Shown: piece by piece, positions 25,443-33,844 of the stretch
Numbering within the stretch: position 1 is the first letter of the stretch
Layout of the letters: every line of letters starts with the position of its first letter
DNA from: Paenibacillus silvae
Lineage (GTDB): Bacteria; Bacillota; Bacilli; Paenibacillales; Paenibacillaceae
NCBI RefSeq assembly: GCF_014639235.1
Contig: NZ_BMFU01000002.1
Span: 576,361 to 640,360 of the forward strand
DNA length: 64,000 nucleotides
Reading direction: 5' to 3'
Position numbers and translations under genes: made by a program
Notes under the pieces: model-generated
The model's input: the letters and a program-made list of their open reading frames with translations, nothing else
What the model was told of the DNA's origin: nothing
Databases searched by the model: none

Positions 25443-26159
25443 TTAATCCAGAAGCGTATAAATCTGTATGCTCTCCACCTTCGCATCCTTGATATGAAAC
25501 GACATTACATCCACATAGTTAGACGGCTCGTAACGGAAATCGTCCTCTTCATTCGGGGCTCCGTCACCGAGCAACTTCCCTTCAGGATAAGCACTTTTTA
25601 GTGTATCCAGACTGTCTCCTACTTTAATATTCCGCGCTGTTGTATATGTGGGTTCTGTTATTTCAATATGAAAGATGGAGTCTTGTTTCCCCTCCGGGAT
25701 ACTGATTGTTTTGATCTCCAGCCCCGGATACGTGTACACTTTTTCCGTAAAACCGATTAATGTGTCCATATTCGTCCCGTCGTCAGCGCTGTAGGTATGA
25801 GATTTCAGGTTATCCGGTTTGCCCAGCATCTGTTCCATCTGCTCTTCATTCGCTGTATCGGCAATCGCAATGGTGTGTTCATTATAGACAAAAGCAAGTT
25901 CCTTCAGCACAACATTGCCTTCCTTCTCCATCGAACCCTCCTTAATGACTTCACTGCCCTCTCCCTCGGAACTTTCGGAAGGAGACGTATTGGAATTGGC
26001 TGCACCTTCGCCTTTGTTCTGTTCATTCGATGCACCTTGTTCAGCCGAGTTCTGGGCAGGAGCTGGAGAATTGGAGTTGCCGGACTGACAGCCCGTCAGT
26101 GCCATCGTTAATAAAGCACTAAGCAGGATAAGACTTGCAGATTGGTTCGTTAATTTCAT
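25443..26159 (-). CDS. Lipoprotein of unknown function
   Basis: This 238-residue protein has a signal peptide ending in the lipobox LTGC near residue 24. A low-complexity Asn/Ser/Glu/Gly-rich linker of about 50 residues follows, then a globular C-terminal domain (LKELAFVYNEHTIAIADTAN to ESIQIYTLLD). The domain contains a repeated phrase: MLGKPDNLKSHTYSADDG with the later VGDSLDTLKSAYPEGKLLG, suggesting two similar halves. Two adjacent ATGs exist; the second (26159) is better spaced from GGAGGG. The gene follows the first two-component system on the same strand, so its expression may depend on that system, but this is only proximity. Confidence 0.7.
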   Translation of the reverse strand: MKLTNQSASLILLSALLTMALTGCQSGNSNSPAPAQNSAEQGASNEQNKGEGAANSNTSPSESSEGEGSEVIKEGSMEKEGNVVLKELAFVYNEHTIAIADTANEEQMEQMLGKPDNLKSHTYSADDGTNMDTLIGFTEKVYTYPGLEIKTISIPEGKQDSIFHIEITEPTYTTARNIKVGDSLDTLKSAYPEGKLLGDGAPNEEDDFRYEPSNYVDVMSFHIKDAKVESIQIYTLLD

Positions 26160-26272
26160 CATGATCCCTCCATAATGTGTGATTTCTTCTTATGAAGTGA
26201 TTATAAAAAATGCATTTGTTAGTCTCATAACAGAAATGTATCAGTCTTGTAACGTTACTTATTTAGGCTGCT

Positions 26273-27700
26273 TTACGAACGAGGCAAAACAATCGTCACG
26301 GTCGTGCCTTCTCCCAGTTGACTTTCGATGTCAATATATCCGTTAAATCGTGCCACAATTTCTTTGCAAATGGACAGTCCGAGACCCGAACCGTTCGCTG
26401 TATTTGCATTCTTTGCCCGGTAAAAACGTTCCTGCACTCGCTCCAGCTCATCTCCCGCGATGCCGATGCCTTGATCACATATCCGTATAACCACTTCACT
26501 CGAAGTATGCTCGATCTGCACTTCAATCTGTGACGTATTATCCGAGTATTTGATGGCATTGTCCACAAGGTTGGCGACCGCATGGGACATCAGCATCGGG
26601 TTTACGTTCGCATAAATTTTGGTTATACTCTCATCCTGCGGTCCTTCCTCTGCTCTGTTGATTATGATTGCGATTCCTTTTTCCTTGGCCTTGGCTCCCA
26701 TATTTATAACGACTTGCTGAATCAGCTCGTTCATTTCCGTCCTCTCGACCTCCAGTTCGTCAGAACCAGCCTTGTCGAATCGGGATAGTAATAACAATTC
26801 GTTGATCAAACGGGTCAGCCGATCCGATTCCTGCAGCAGATGAGCATAGATCTTATGAAGCTGCTTGTCCTCCGTCTCCTCTTCATACAGATATTGCGAG
26901 AAGCCGCGAATAGCTGCCAAGGGTGTCTTGAGCTCATGCGATACATTGGAGACAAATTGCTTCTGGTACTGAATGTAATCATGAAGCTGCTTCCCCATTT
27001 GGTCTAACCCTTCAGCCAGCATGCCAAGCTCATCCTTCCGCTTCAGATGAACTCTGCGAAACTCCTGTCTGGAGAAGCTTTGCACAGCGCCAAGCAGCAC
27101 CTTGACCGGTTTGGTTGTATTGCGTGCAATCCAGAGACTGGATAAGGTAATCAGCACAATAAATCCGCCTGCACCTGCAAACAGGATATAACGTATCTGA
27201 TCCATCATTGTATAAAAGTACGATATATCCTCAACGAACTCATACACATAAGCGTTCTGGTAGTATTGGTCCTGAATGGGAGTCGCAAAATACAGCAGAT
27301 GATCTTCCGTAACCGTGTAGGCATAGCTGCCTCCAAGAGCTTTATCTATATTTTTTGCAAAAACAATTGGCTTGCCTTCATTAATGATGATGCCATCTAC
27401 AGCCAGACCCAGCAGCTGACTGGAGCTGTCGTAGATACGTACTTCCTTGCCAGAAGCTTTCAGCTTCTCCAGAGCAAGTCTGACAATCTCCTTGGTCTGC
27501 GGCTCTCCAGATGATGACCTGTGCTGTGATAAAACCTCTCGGAAGGACAACTCGGAGAGATCGGCTTTCTCCATCATCTGTTTCTCAATGGTAACGAAAC
27601 TGTAGTAGTCAATCGCCTTGTTGATTGCAAATATGATGATGCCAAAGGAAAGCACGGAGAAAAATAAATAATTCAGCAGTAAGCGTGTTGCATATTTCAG
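26273..27700 (-). CDS. Sensor histidine kinase, apparently starting at CTG
   Basis: This 475-residue membrane sensor kinase has two N-terminal membrane helices (near residues 8-28 and 168-190) flanking a sensor domain of about 140 residues. A HAMP region, HisKA with phospho-acceptor H255 in FVSNVSHELKTP, and HATPase_c (VDNAIKYSD, DQGIGI, GSGLGLSICKEI) follow. From the next standard start (GTG at 27655) the protein would lose the front of helix 1. Reading upstream in frame gives KYATRLLLNYLFFSVLS preceded by CTG at 27698-27700. This CTG overlaps the TGA of the response regulator gene (CTGA) and follows GGAGGTGGGGAGG. I therefore propose a coupled CTG start. The signal sensed is unknown. Confidence 0.8.
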   Translation of the reverse strand: MKYATRLLLNYLFFSVLSFGIIIFAINKAIDYYSFVTIEKQMMEKADLSELSFREVLSQHRSSSGEPQTKEIVRLALEKLKASGKEVRIYDSSSQLLGLAVDGIIINEGKPIVFAKNIDKALGGSYAYTVTEDHLLYFATPIQDQYYQNAYVYEFVEDISYFYTMMDQIRYILFAGAGGFIVLITLSSLWIARNTTKPVKVLLGAVQSFSRQEFRRVHLKRKDELGMLAEGLDQMGKQLHDYIQYQKQFVSNVSHELKTPLAAIRGFSQYLYEEETEDKQLHKIYAHLLQESDRLTRLINELLLLSRFDKAGSDELEVERTEMNELIQQVVINMGAKAKEKGIAIIINRAEEGPQDESITKIYANVNPMLMSHAVANLVDNAIKYSDNTSQIEVQIEHTSSEVVIRICDQGIGIAGDELERVQERFYRAKNANTANGSGLGLSICKEIVARFNGYIDIESQLGEGTTVTIVLPRS

Positions 27701-28407
27701 ACCTCCCCACCTCCAAGCTGATAGCCAAAACCGTAGACGGTTCTGACATACTTCGGGTCGTCCGCGTTATCCTCCAGCTTCTTTCGCAAACGCATAATGG
27801 TCATGTCTACGCTGCGACTGTCTCCCATAAAGTCATAACCCCATCCGATCTGCAACAGTTCATCCCGCGTAAAGATTTTGTCAGGCCTTTTAAGCAGCGT
27901 TTCCAGAATTTTAAATTCTTTGGCTGTTAAAGACACTGGGATATCATTTTTCAGCACCCTTCGGCTTTCCATATCAAACGTCAGCTCTTCATGAATGATG
28001 CGTGTCGATTGAACCTCTGTTGTTGCTTCACTTATGTTTTCCCTGCTCTCGTTTCTTCTCAGAATAACCTTGATGCGGGCCAGCAATTCCCGGTTGTCAA
28101 AGGGTTTGGTCATGTAATCCTCGGCTCCCAGCTCAAGCCCTAACACCTTGTCAATGATCTCGTTTTTGGCCGAGAGCATGATCACCGGAATGGCGCGTTT
28201 TACGGTGATTTCCTTGCATAAGTCATACCCGGAGCAATCTGGCAGCATGAGATCAAGCACCACCAAATCAGGTTGAAAGGAGTCCAGCAGCTGAAGGCCA
28301 GCTCTGCCATCCTCTGCGGTCTGCACATCATAGTTTTCTCGTCTGAGCACCAGCTCAATTAAATCTCGAATTGCAATTTCATCATCAATCACTAGAATTT
28401 TCTTCAA
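27697..28407 (-). CDS. OmpR/PhoB-family response regulator
   Basis: This 236-residue regulator partners the kinase encoded directly downstream. The receiver domain (1-120) shows the acidic pair D8-D9 (VIDDE), phospho-acceptor D52 in VVLDLMLPD, T/S in MLSAKN and K in TKPFDN. A winged-helix DNA-binding domain (about 140-232) shows LTAKEFKILETLLKRP, FTRDELLQIGWGYDF and VDMTIMRLRKKLED. The TTG at 28407 is the start because CTGGAGG lies seven bases upstream and the reading MKKILVIDDE is canonical; the longer frame to 28476 has no support. It overlaps the kinase gene by four bases. A truncated GlsB-like relic lies divergently upstream. Confidence 0.92.
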   Translation of the reverse strand: MKKILVIDDEIAIRDLIELVLRRENYDVQTAEDGRAGLQLLDSFQPDLVVLDLMLPDCSGYDLCKEITVKRAIPVIMLSAKNEIIDKVLGLELGAEDYMTKPFDNRELLARIKVILRRNESRENISEATTEVQSTRIIHEELTFDMESRRVLKNDIPVSLTAKEFKILETLLKRPDKIFTRDELLQIGWGYDFMGDSRSVDMTIMRLRKKLEDNADDPKYVRTVYGFGYQLGGGEV

Positions 28408-28497
28408 TGGAATTCCTCCAGTTCGACATATCCGCACATTCATTTTCGTCTTATCCTTCATCGCGTAATAACTCAATGTCTTTACTATAACAATGCT

Positions 28498-28713
28498 TTG
28501 TCAAAAAAACATCGGCTTCCTGGTTCAAGTTGCTCTTTTGTGATTGGAAATATTGTCGCAGGTTTTATTGGTTCCTGGCTAGGAACAGAGCTGCTTGGTG
28601 CAAGAGGGCCTGTTGTGGGTGGGTTTCATATCATTCCCGCGATCGTGGGAGCCATTATTGCGTTGCTGATCTTTTTTGCTCTGGCGCGTAGCGGTGCATT
28701 CCGAAGACGCTAA
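28498..28713 (+). pseudogene. 5'-truncated GlsB/YeaQ/YmgE-family small membrane protein
   Basis: The last 57 codons read VIGNIVAGFIGSWLGTELLG, then GGFHIIPAIVGAIIALLIFF, which are the second and third helices of transglycosylase-associated (GlsB/YeaQ/YmgE) proteins. The expected first helix and its ATG are missing; the frame opens only at a TTG without ribosome site, and the first 14 residues do not resemble the family. The gene therefore seems to have lost its 5' end, perhaps when the two-component system came to lie next to it. A terminator still follows. Confidence 0.55.
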
Positions 28714-28717
28714 AAAT

Positions 28718-28768
28718 AGACTCAAAGCGATAAACCACTCGATCGGTTTATCGCCTTGAGTCTTTTTA
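28718..28768. terminator. Terminator after the GlsB relic
   Basis: AGACTCAA.GCGATAAACC pairs with GGTTTATCGC.TTGAGTCT and is followed by TTTTTATTT. It lies between converging genes and may act on both. Confidence 0.85.
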
Positions 28769-28786
28769 TTTGGAAAGTTGTATATT

Positions 28787-29554
28787 TTATTTATTCCATT
28801 TCTCAAACCACACTTCCAAGGCATGGACCACCTGCTGAAGCTGCTCTTCTTCTGTGATCTTAGGTTCGTTGTCTCCCTTCTGCATGCCATAGGAGCCAAA
28901 TTGTCCATGATTTCCGCCCTCAATGCTTACAAAAGTAGTATCTCGGGGCAAGTTGTTTTTAGCTTTTTCCCATTCTTCCCAGTTCAGAACGCCATCTTTG
29001 CTTCCCGTAATTTGCAGTGCGGACAAGTCCGTGCCGTCCAGTCTTCCGCCATCATCCGCATAGGATGCCAGGTAAAAGACACCTTTGATCTGATCTGTGT
29101 GTGCCGCAGCATATCTTGAAGCAAACACACCTCCTAATGAGTGCCCACCAATAACAAAGCTTTCATCGCCATGTTCCGCGAGAAACGAATCTGCGCGGCT
29201 TCCCCCAAACATCGCCAAATTCAGCGGCATCTGGGCAATATAGACCCGGTGTCCCTGCTCCGCCAGTTTTCGTGCCATAGGAGCATAGCTTGCCGGTTCT
29301 ACCAGCCCTCCCGGGTAAAAAACAACATTAGGCTGTATGATATCCTGATCCTTCGGTTCAAATTGGTATCCATGCCTGATTTCACTTACAAGCACCTTCC
29401 CGTCGCTTTTCATTGCGTCTTCTGCTTGTTTGGACGGGCTGTAGGTTACGGATGCCAAATAGGCAAACAATCCTGCAACCAAGGCAATGATGATCACACT
29501 GGTCCATATCGCAAATTTTTTCCATCTGTTGCTGCGCGCTGCTGTCTTCGTCAT
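28787..29554 (-). CDS. Membrane-anchored alpha/beta hydrolase
   Basis: In this 255-residue protein an N-terminal membrane helix (KKFAIWTSVIIIALVAGLFA, about 12-31) tethers an alpha/beta-hydrolase fold. The oxyanion region is VVFYPGGLVEPASYAP, the nucleophile elbow GGHSLGGVFA (Ser near residue 140), the acid Asp probably in ITGSKDGVLN, and the catalytic His in EGGNHGQFG near 214. The catalytic domain would face outside. The ATG has AAAGGTGGGG upstream. Its promoter carries a TetR-type palindrome exactly in the spacer, and a tetR gene is divergent, so it is almost certainly repressed by that TetR. The ester substrate is unknown. Confidence 0.8.
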   Translation of the reverse strand: MTKTAARSNRWKKFAIWTSVIIIALVAGLFAYLASVTYSPSKQAEDAMKSDGKVLVSEIRHGYQFEPKDQDIIQPNVVFYPGGLVEPASYAPMARKLAEQGHRVYIAQMPLNLAMFGGSRADSFLAEHGDESFVIGGHSLGGVFASRYAAAHTDQIKGVFYLASYADDGGRLDGTDLSALQITGSKDGVLNWEEWEKAKNNLPRDTTFVSIEGGNHGQFGSYGMQKGDNEPKITEEEQLQQVVHALEVWFEKWNK

Positions 29555-29603
29555 AACCTGATGACCCCACCTTTATAACTTATCGTATTCCTTGACGATT
29601 TTT

Positions 29604-29632
29604 ATTATATTTACTGGTAAGTAAAATTACAA
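29604..29632 (-). promoter_or_regulatory. Hydrolase promoter with embedded TetR-type operator
   Basis: On the minus strand TTGTAA (29627-29632) and TATAAT (29604-29609) are 17 bases apart. The 16-bp palindrome TTTACTGGTAAGTAAA (29610-29625) fills the spacer between the two boxes. A repressor bound there would block polymerase directly. Confidence 0.65.
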
Positions 29633-29693
29633 GCCCCTTTGCTTAAATGTATCTTTTAACATAAAATATTGATGAAGGAGCGTGTAAGAATCT

Positions 29694-30311
29694 ATGCCAG
29701 CACAAGTACCTAAACGTTTACGGGGCAGACCCAAACAGACGGACAATGATATTTCTATCCAGCAAACCATTATTTATACTGCCTCCACTCTTTTTAAAGA
29801 ATTTGGATACGAGACGGTAACACTTCAGCAGATTGGCAAGAAATGCGGTGTATCCAAACCGACCATATATTATCATTTCGCGAGCAAAGCTGATCTATTC
29901 CAGGCGGCCATGACAACAATGCTGCAGAATGTAAAAAAAATTACATCGCGTATGCTGGAGGAAGCAGAGCATTTGCAGGACGGATTGATTCAATTAGCAG
30001 AGGCCCGGCTCGCCAATCCGCATGGCCAGATTGAAACGATGATGCGAGAAGCGGAGCCGCTGCTAGAGGAGACACACATTCATGCAATTCGAGATGCGGA
30101 GCATCAGATTCATGAAGTATTGGCTGCGCATTTCAAGCTTGCCATGGAGCAGCAGATGTTCCGCGAGGAAGATCCGTTATTTCTGGCAGAGGCGTTCTCT
30201 ACGTTAATGTTAATGGGCAATCGTGAACATGATATGAAGAAATTTGAGTCGCATCACGTCCTGGCGGAAAAGATTGTGCATGTTTTTCTCAACGGTGTGA
30301 CCTTATCTTAG
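29694..30311 (+). CDS. TetR/AcrR-family repressor
   Basis: In this 205-residue regulator the TetR helix-turn-helix occupies residues about 22-68 (IIYTASTLFKEFGYETVTLQ, then CGVSKPTIYYHFASKADLF). The ligand-binding C-terminal part is all-helical. An RGRPKQ tail precedes the DNA-binding domain. GGAG lies 13 bases before the ATG, a rather long spacing. It is divergent from the alpha/beta hydrolase and its likely operator (29610-29625) sits in the shared region, so it probably controls the hydrolase and itself. The inducer is unknown. Confidence 0.9.
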   Translation: MPAQVPKRLRGRPKQTDNDISIQQTIIYTASTLFKEFGYETVTLQQIGKKCGVSKPTIYYHFASKADLFQAAMTTMLQNVKKITSRMLEEAEHLQDGLIQLAEARLANPHGQIETMMREAEPLLEETHIHAIRDAEHQIHEVLAAHFKLAMEQQMFREEDPLFLAEAFSTLMLMGNREHDMKKFESHHVLAEKIVHVFLNGVTLS

Positions 30312-30325
30312 ATCTTGTTATGAAA

Positions 30326-30378
30326 GTCAAAGAACCCCCGCGCTTCGCTCGAAAGCTCAGCAGCGAGGGTTCTTTGAC
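30326..30378. terminator. Terminator-like hairpin between converging genes
   Basis: GTCAAAGAACCC pairs with GGGTTCTTTGAC and the inner CGCGCT/AGCG extends the stem. No strong U tract follows on either strand, so efficiency is uncertain. Confidence 0.5.
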
Positions 30379-30382
30379 GTGG

Positions 30383-33043
30383 TTAGTTTTCCCCACGCAA
30401 ACCATCTGTGATTTGAATGCGCTCAAGCCGTCTGAGCGGCCAATATGAAGCTAACAGTGTAGCTGCAATGGCTCCTGCACTCGCGATTAGAATGCTGCTC
30501 CATGGGACAAACCATTCCATCTGCACAGCGTTTCTCATTAGATAAGATACGCCGTAACTTAAAGCTGTTCCCAGCACGCTTCCATATATCGCTGCGAATA
30601 TGCCGTAGAACATGCCTTCCAGCAGTACCATTTTGCGAATTTCCTTCTGAGTCATGCCAATGGCTTTTAATACAGCGAATTCCTTCGTTCGCAGAATGAG
30701 ATTCGTACTCACCGTATTCAAAATATTCAGGAACGCAATGGCTGAGATGACACCTATGAAGCCATATAGGAAAATATTTAACGTCATCGCATCGTTCCGG
30801 GCTTGCTTCATTTCCTCTACCCGATTCTGGTAACTATACCCTGCATCCTTTTGCACAAGGCTTTTGAAATAATCTACAATCGCCCCTTTACCTGTCTCAG
30901 GATTGGCTTGAATGAAAATTCTGTCGTAGGTGTTATCACCCGTGATGTTTTCAATCACCTTTGGTGTTGTTATCATTTGAATAATCGCACTTTCGGAGTA
31001 TTTATCAGAGAGAGGACCTTGATCTGCAATTCCGACAACGGTCACTGTTTTGTATGGTTGCTTATCATGCATTGATCGGACTTTAATTTTATCCCCAACC
31101 TTGAAGCGGGTTTGATCAATGATCATCTTGGTTCCTTGTTCGGTGATCATGCTGATTTTCTGGATAACAATGACACCATTTTCATCGTTCATCTGGCTTG
31201 CATCAATGCTTCCGGACGTGAGTTTGGGACGAAGCTCCTGAAGCCCGTTTAGACCGTAAGACATCAGAAAGTTGTTCTCCATCCGATATCCATTTTCCTT
31301 TTCAACCGTGTACATTTCTTTCTGCTGCTTGTAATAATCCGGATTCACTTCATCTTTCGGAATGATCGCCTGGAGCTGATGATTGTAAAAAGGATAGGCT
31401 TGGTTAACTCCATCAAGTGCAGCCAGCTTGTTATACACCGAATTAGGGATACGTTTATTCATACCCTGATATTCCAAGGAGTAAGAGTAATTGATGCCCG
31501 ATGAAGAGGTTGTGCTTAATGTGTTCACCAAGCCGCTAAACACAATGTACATGACAATGCTGATAATCATTGAAAAGGCCGTAATGCGAAATCTCTTTCG
31601 GTTCCGCCGAATATTTCGACTGGCAAACCTTCCTTCGAATCCAAGCCATTTGCTTCCAGCAAAAGACAAGCGTTTGAAGCGTTTGAAATCCCCCTGCTCT
31701 ACCACCGTGCTACCTGAGGTTTTCAGTGCTTCAAGTGGCGAGACGCTGGATGCCAGCTTGGCCGGACCCAGCGCTGACACATAGACAACGATCAGTCCTA
31801 AACCGGCAGCCGCAAGTAGAATAGGTACTGAAATAATCATGTGCATATCGTTCAAGAAACCTAATGTCAGGAAACTGATGTTATAGAATAAAACCTTCAT
31901 CAAAATGGTTCCTGTAAACAATCCGATCGGAATAGCAATTAAACTAAGCACAGTTGCTTCCTTAAATACAATTTTGCGGATCTGAGCGGGTGTGGCACCT
32001 ATACATCGCAGCATGCCAAATTGAGAAATGCGTTCAAGCACTGAAATATGAAACGTATTGTAAATTACTGCGCTTGTGCATCCCATAATGATAAGAACAA
32101 CGGCTGCCAATGCATACATTGAACTTTGGTTAACATTGCTATAGGTACTCTTGCCAAACAGTTTGAGCAGTTCATTGTTATATTCGATCCGAATATTTTT
32201 ATTTACGGATTCCCGGTTCAACTCCTGAGCCGAATCCTGATCTACGCTTTCCCAACCCAAGGATGACAGAATGGCTTCCGTTTTGTCCTTTATGTTGTCC
32301 ATTGATTTCATCGTGGCATAGATAAAGAAAGTCTGAGAAGGATCGATTTTTTGATGATCATCATACGTAATTGCTGAATAGATAAAGGTGGATGACCACA
32401 TTACATTTTTGGCTGGTTTCATCACACCGACGACGGAATATTGCTGTTTCATGCGCGGTTTGAATTTCTCATCCAGGTCCCAACCATAATCACCAACGGA
32501 GTTCGCACTCTTCACCTTTCCTGTGGAGGCTTCGAGCCGATCTCCCAGGTTTAGCGTTATCTTATCTCCAATTGCTGGTTTCGAAGCGAACGTATTCAGG
32601 CTCCAGGATGACAGGATGATTTCGTTAGGCTTTTGCGGCAAACGTCCACTCTCTAACTGAACTTGAAGCTTGGACATGGCTTGCGAGTCGTATCCTTTCA
32701 CATTCAAATAACGATACGGCGCAGCAAAAGGGTTTTCCTTTTGCTCCTTTTCACTCGTGGAGCTTATGATTGCATAACCAATACGATGAATGACTCCCGC
32801 ACTGCCTATGGCGGCCTGATTCACAATACGAGGTACGTCTTTGCCTGATACCCCATTGAACGACACTTCATAATCTCCATAATCCCGAATTGTCTGACGC
32901 ACCAGTTTGTCCTGATAACTCATGGCAAGTGTGCCGACAGCCGTAAGAAGCGTTACCGATAGAATGATGCCAACAATGGTAAGTATGGATCTTTTTTTCT
33001 GGCCAAGCAAATATTTCTCCGTGAGGCCTGTATACTTACGCAT
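30383..33043 (-). CDS. ABC transporter permease with two FtsX-like domains
   Basis: This 886-residue membrane protein is of the MacB/FtsX superfamily. A signal-anchor helix near residues 17-40 (SILTIVGIILSVTLLTAVGT) is followed by a large extracytoplasmic domain. A first FtsX block of three helices lies near 305-425 (LRCIGATPAQIRKIVFKEA), with a second anchor near 490, a second external domain, and a terminal FtsX block (LKAIGMTQKEIRKMVLLEGM). This ten-helix double-FtsX layout is typical of Firmicute exporters or stress-signalling pumps controlled by a neighbouring two-component system. It overlaps the ATPase gene by eight bases. Substrates of relatives include peptides and lipids; here it is unknown. 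Confidence 0.9.
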   Translation of the reverse strand: MRKYTGLTEKYLLGQKKRSILTIVGIILSVTLLTAVGTLAMSYQDKLVRQTIRDYGDYEVSFNGVSGKDVPRIVNQAAIGSAGVIHRIGYAIISSTSEKEQKENPFAAPYRYLNVKGYDSQAMSKLQVQLESGRLPQKPNEIILSSWSLNTFASKPAIGDKITLNLGDRLEASTGKVKSANSVGDYGWDLDEKFKPRMKQQYSVVGVMKPAKNVMWSSTFIYSAITYDDHQKIDPSQTFFIYATMKSMDNIKDKTEAILSSLGWESVDQDSAQELNRESVNKNIRIEYNNELLKLFGKSTYSNVNQSSMYALAAVVLIIMGCTSAVIYNTFHISVLERISQFGMLRCIGATPAQIRKIVFKEATVLSLIAIPIGLFTGTILMKVLFYNISFLTLGFLNDMHMIISVPILLAAAGLGLIVVYVSALGPAKLASSVSPLEALKTSGSTVVEQGDFKRFKRLSFAGSKWLGFEGRFASRNIRRNRKRFRITAFSMIISIVMYIVFSGLVNTLSTTSSSGINYSYSLEYQGMNKRIPNSVYNKLAALDGVNQAYPFYNHQLQAIIPKDEVNPDYYKQQKEMYTVEKENGYRMENNFLMSYGLNGLQELRPKLTSGSIDASQMNDENGVIVIQKISMITEQGTKMIIDQTRFKVGDKIKVRSMHDKQPYKTVTVVGIADQGPLSDKYSESAIIQMITTPKVIENITGDNTYDRIFIQANPETGKGAIVDYFKSLVQKDAGYSYQNRVEEMKQARNDAMTLNIFLYGFIGVISAIAFLNILNTVSTNLILRTKEFAVLKAIGMTQKEIRKMVLLEGMFYGIFAAIYGSVLGTALSYGVSYLMRNAVQMEWFVPWSSILIASAGAIAATLLASYWPLRRLERIQITDGLRGEN

Positions 33044-33728
33044 GGTGCTCGCCTCCAGATTGCTGATCGAAAAGAACCCCGTCTTTAATGTTCACAATGC
33101 GATCCGCTCTCCGGGCTATATCGGAATCATGTGTAATCATAATCAAGGTTTGATTGTATTTTCGAACCGAATAGGTGAGCAAATCTACAATTTCCTTGCT
33201 GTTTTTGCTATCCAGATTCCCCGTCGGTTCGTCAGCCAGAATGATCGAAGGTTTGTTAATCAACGCGCGTCCAATGGCTGTGCGCTGTTGCTGTCCACCC
33301 GATAGCTGGTTAGGGAGATGATGCTTTCTGTCTTTTAGCCCGAGTACGTTCATTAGTTCGTCTGCGTAGTCTTCATCGGCTTGACGATGGTCGAGCAGCA
33401 TAGGCAGTTTAATATTTTCCTCTGCGCTTAGAACCGGAATCAGGTTATAGGCCTGGAAAATGAATCCGATCTTTCGTCTTCTGAAGATTGCTAAATCCGC
33501 TTCGTTCATAGAGTATAAATCTGTCCCATCAATATGGACTTGTCCACTTGTTGGGCGATCTACACCTCCAAGCAGATGCAATAACGAACTTTTCCCCGAA
33601 CCGCTGGCACCAACAATGGCGACAAATTCACCCTGTTGAACCGTTAAATTAATCTGTTTCAGTGCATCGACTTTGGCGTCGTTACTTCCATATGTTTTAC
33701 ATAATTCATGCGTTTTTAGAATTTCCAA
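33036..33728 (-). CDS. ABC transporter ATPase (MacB/LolD type)
   Basis: This 230-residue ATPase energises the double-FtsX permease encoded downstream. Walker A is GASGSGKSS near residue 38-46, the Q-loop lies in FIFQAYNLIPV, the signature is LSGGQQQR, Walker B is ILADEPTGN, and the H-loop His lies in MITHDSD. The TTG at 33728 is taken as start because AAGGAGG lies eight bases before it; the ATG six codons upstream overlaps that site. A promoter and repeated sequence at 33780-33844 separate it from the kinase gene. Confidence 0.93.
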   Translation of the reverse strand: MEILKTHELCKTYGSNDAKVDALKQINLTVQQGEFVAIVGASGSGKSSLLHLLGGVDRPTSGQVHIDGTDLYSMNEADLAIFRRRKIGFIFQAYNLIPVLSAEENIKLPMLLDHRQADEDYADELMNVLGLKDRKHHLPNQLSGGQQQRTAIGRALINKPSIILADEPTGNLDSKNSKEIVDLLTYSVRKYNQTLIMITHDSDIARRADRIVNIKDGVLFDQQSGGEHHA

Positions 33729-33779
33729 AGCATGTGCCTCCTTCATGAGCTGTGAACAACTGCTGTATTCATATGGGTT

Positions 33780-33844
33780 ATTATAGGCTCGGAAGCTTAC
33801 GTTAAAGTGAAGAGGAAGCTTACGTTATTGTAAGCTTCCTCTTA
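33780..33844 (-). promoter_or_regulatory. ABC exporter promoter with direct-repeat operator
   Basis: On the minus strand AACGTAAGCTTCC occurs twice with a 23-base period (plus-strand GGAAGCTTACGTT at 33791 and 33814). TATAAT at 33780-33785 lies ten bases downstream of the second copy. Direct repeats upstream of a promoter with a poor -35 fit activation by an OmpR-type regulator. The upstream copy also pairs with a third, inverted copy (33831-33843), forming a hairpin at the kinase stop codon. Confidence 0.5.
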
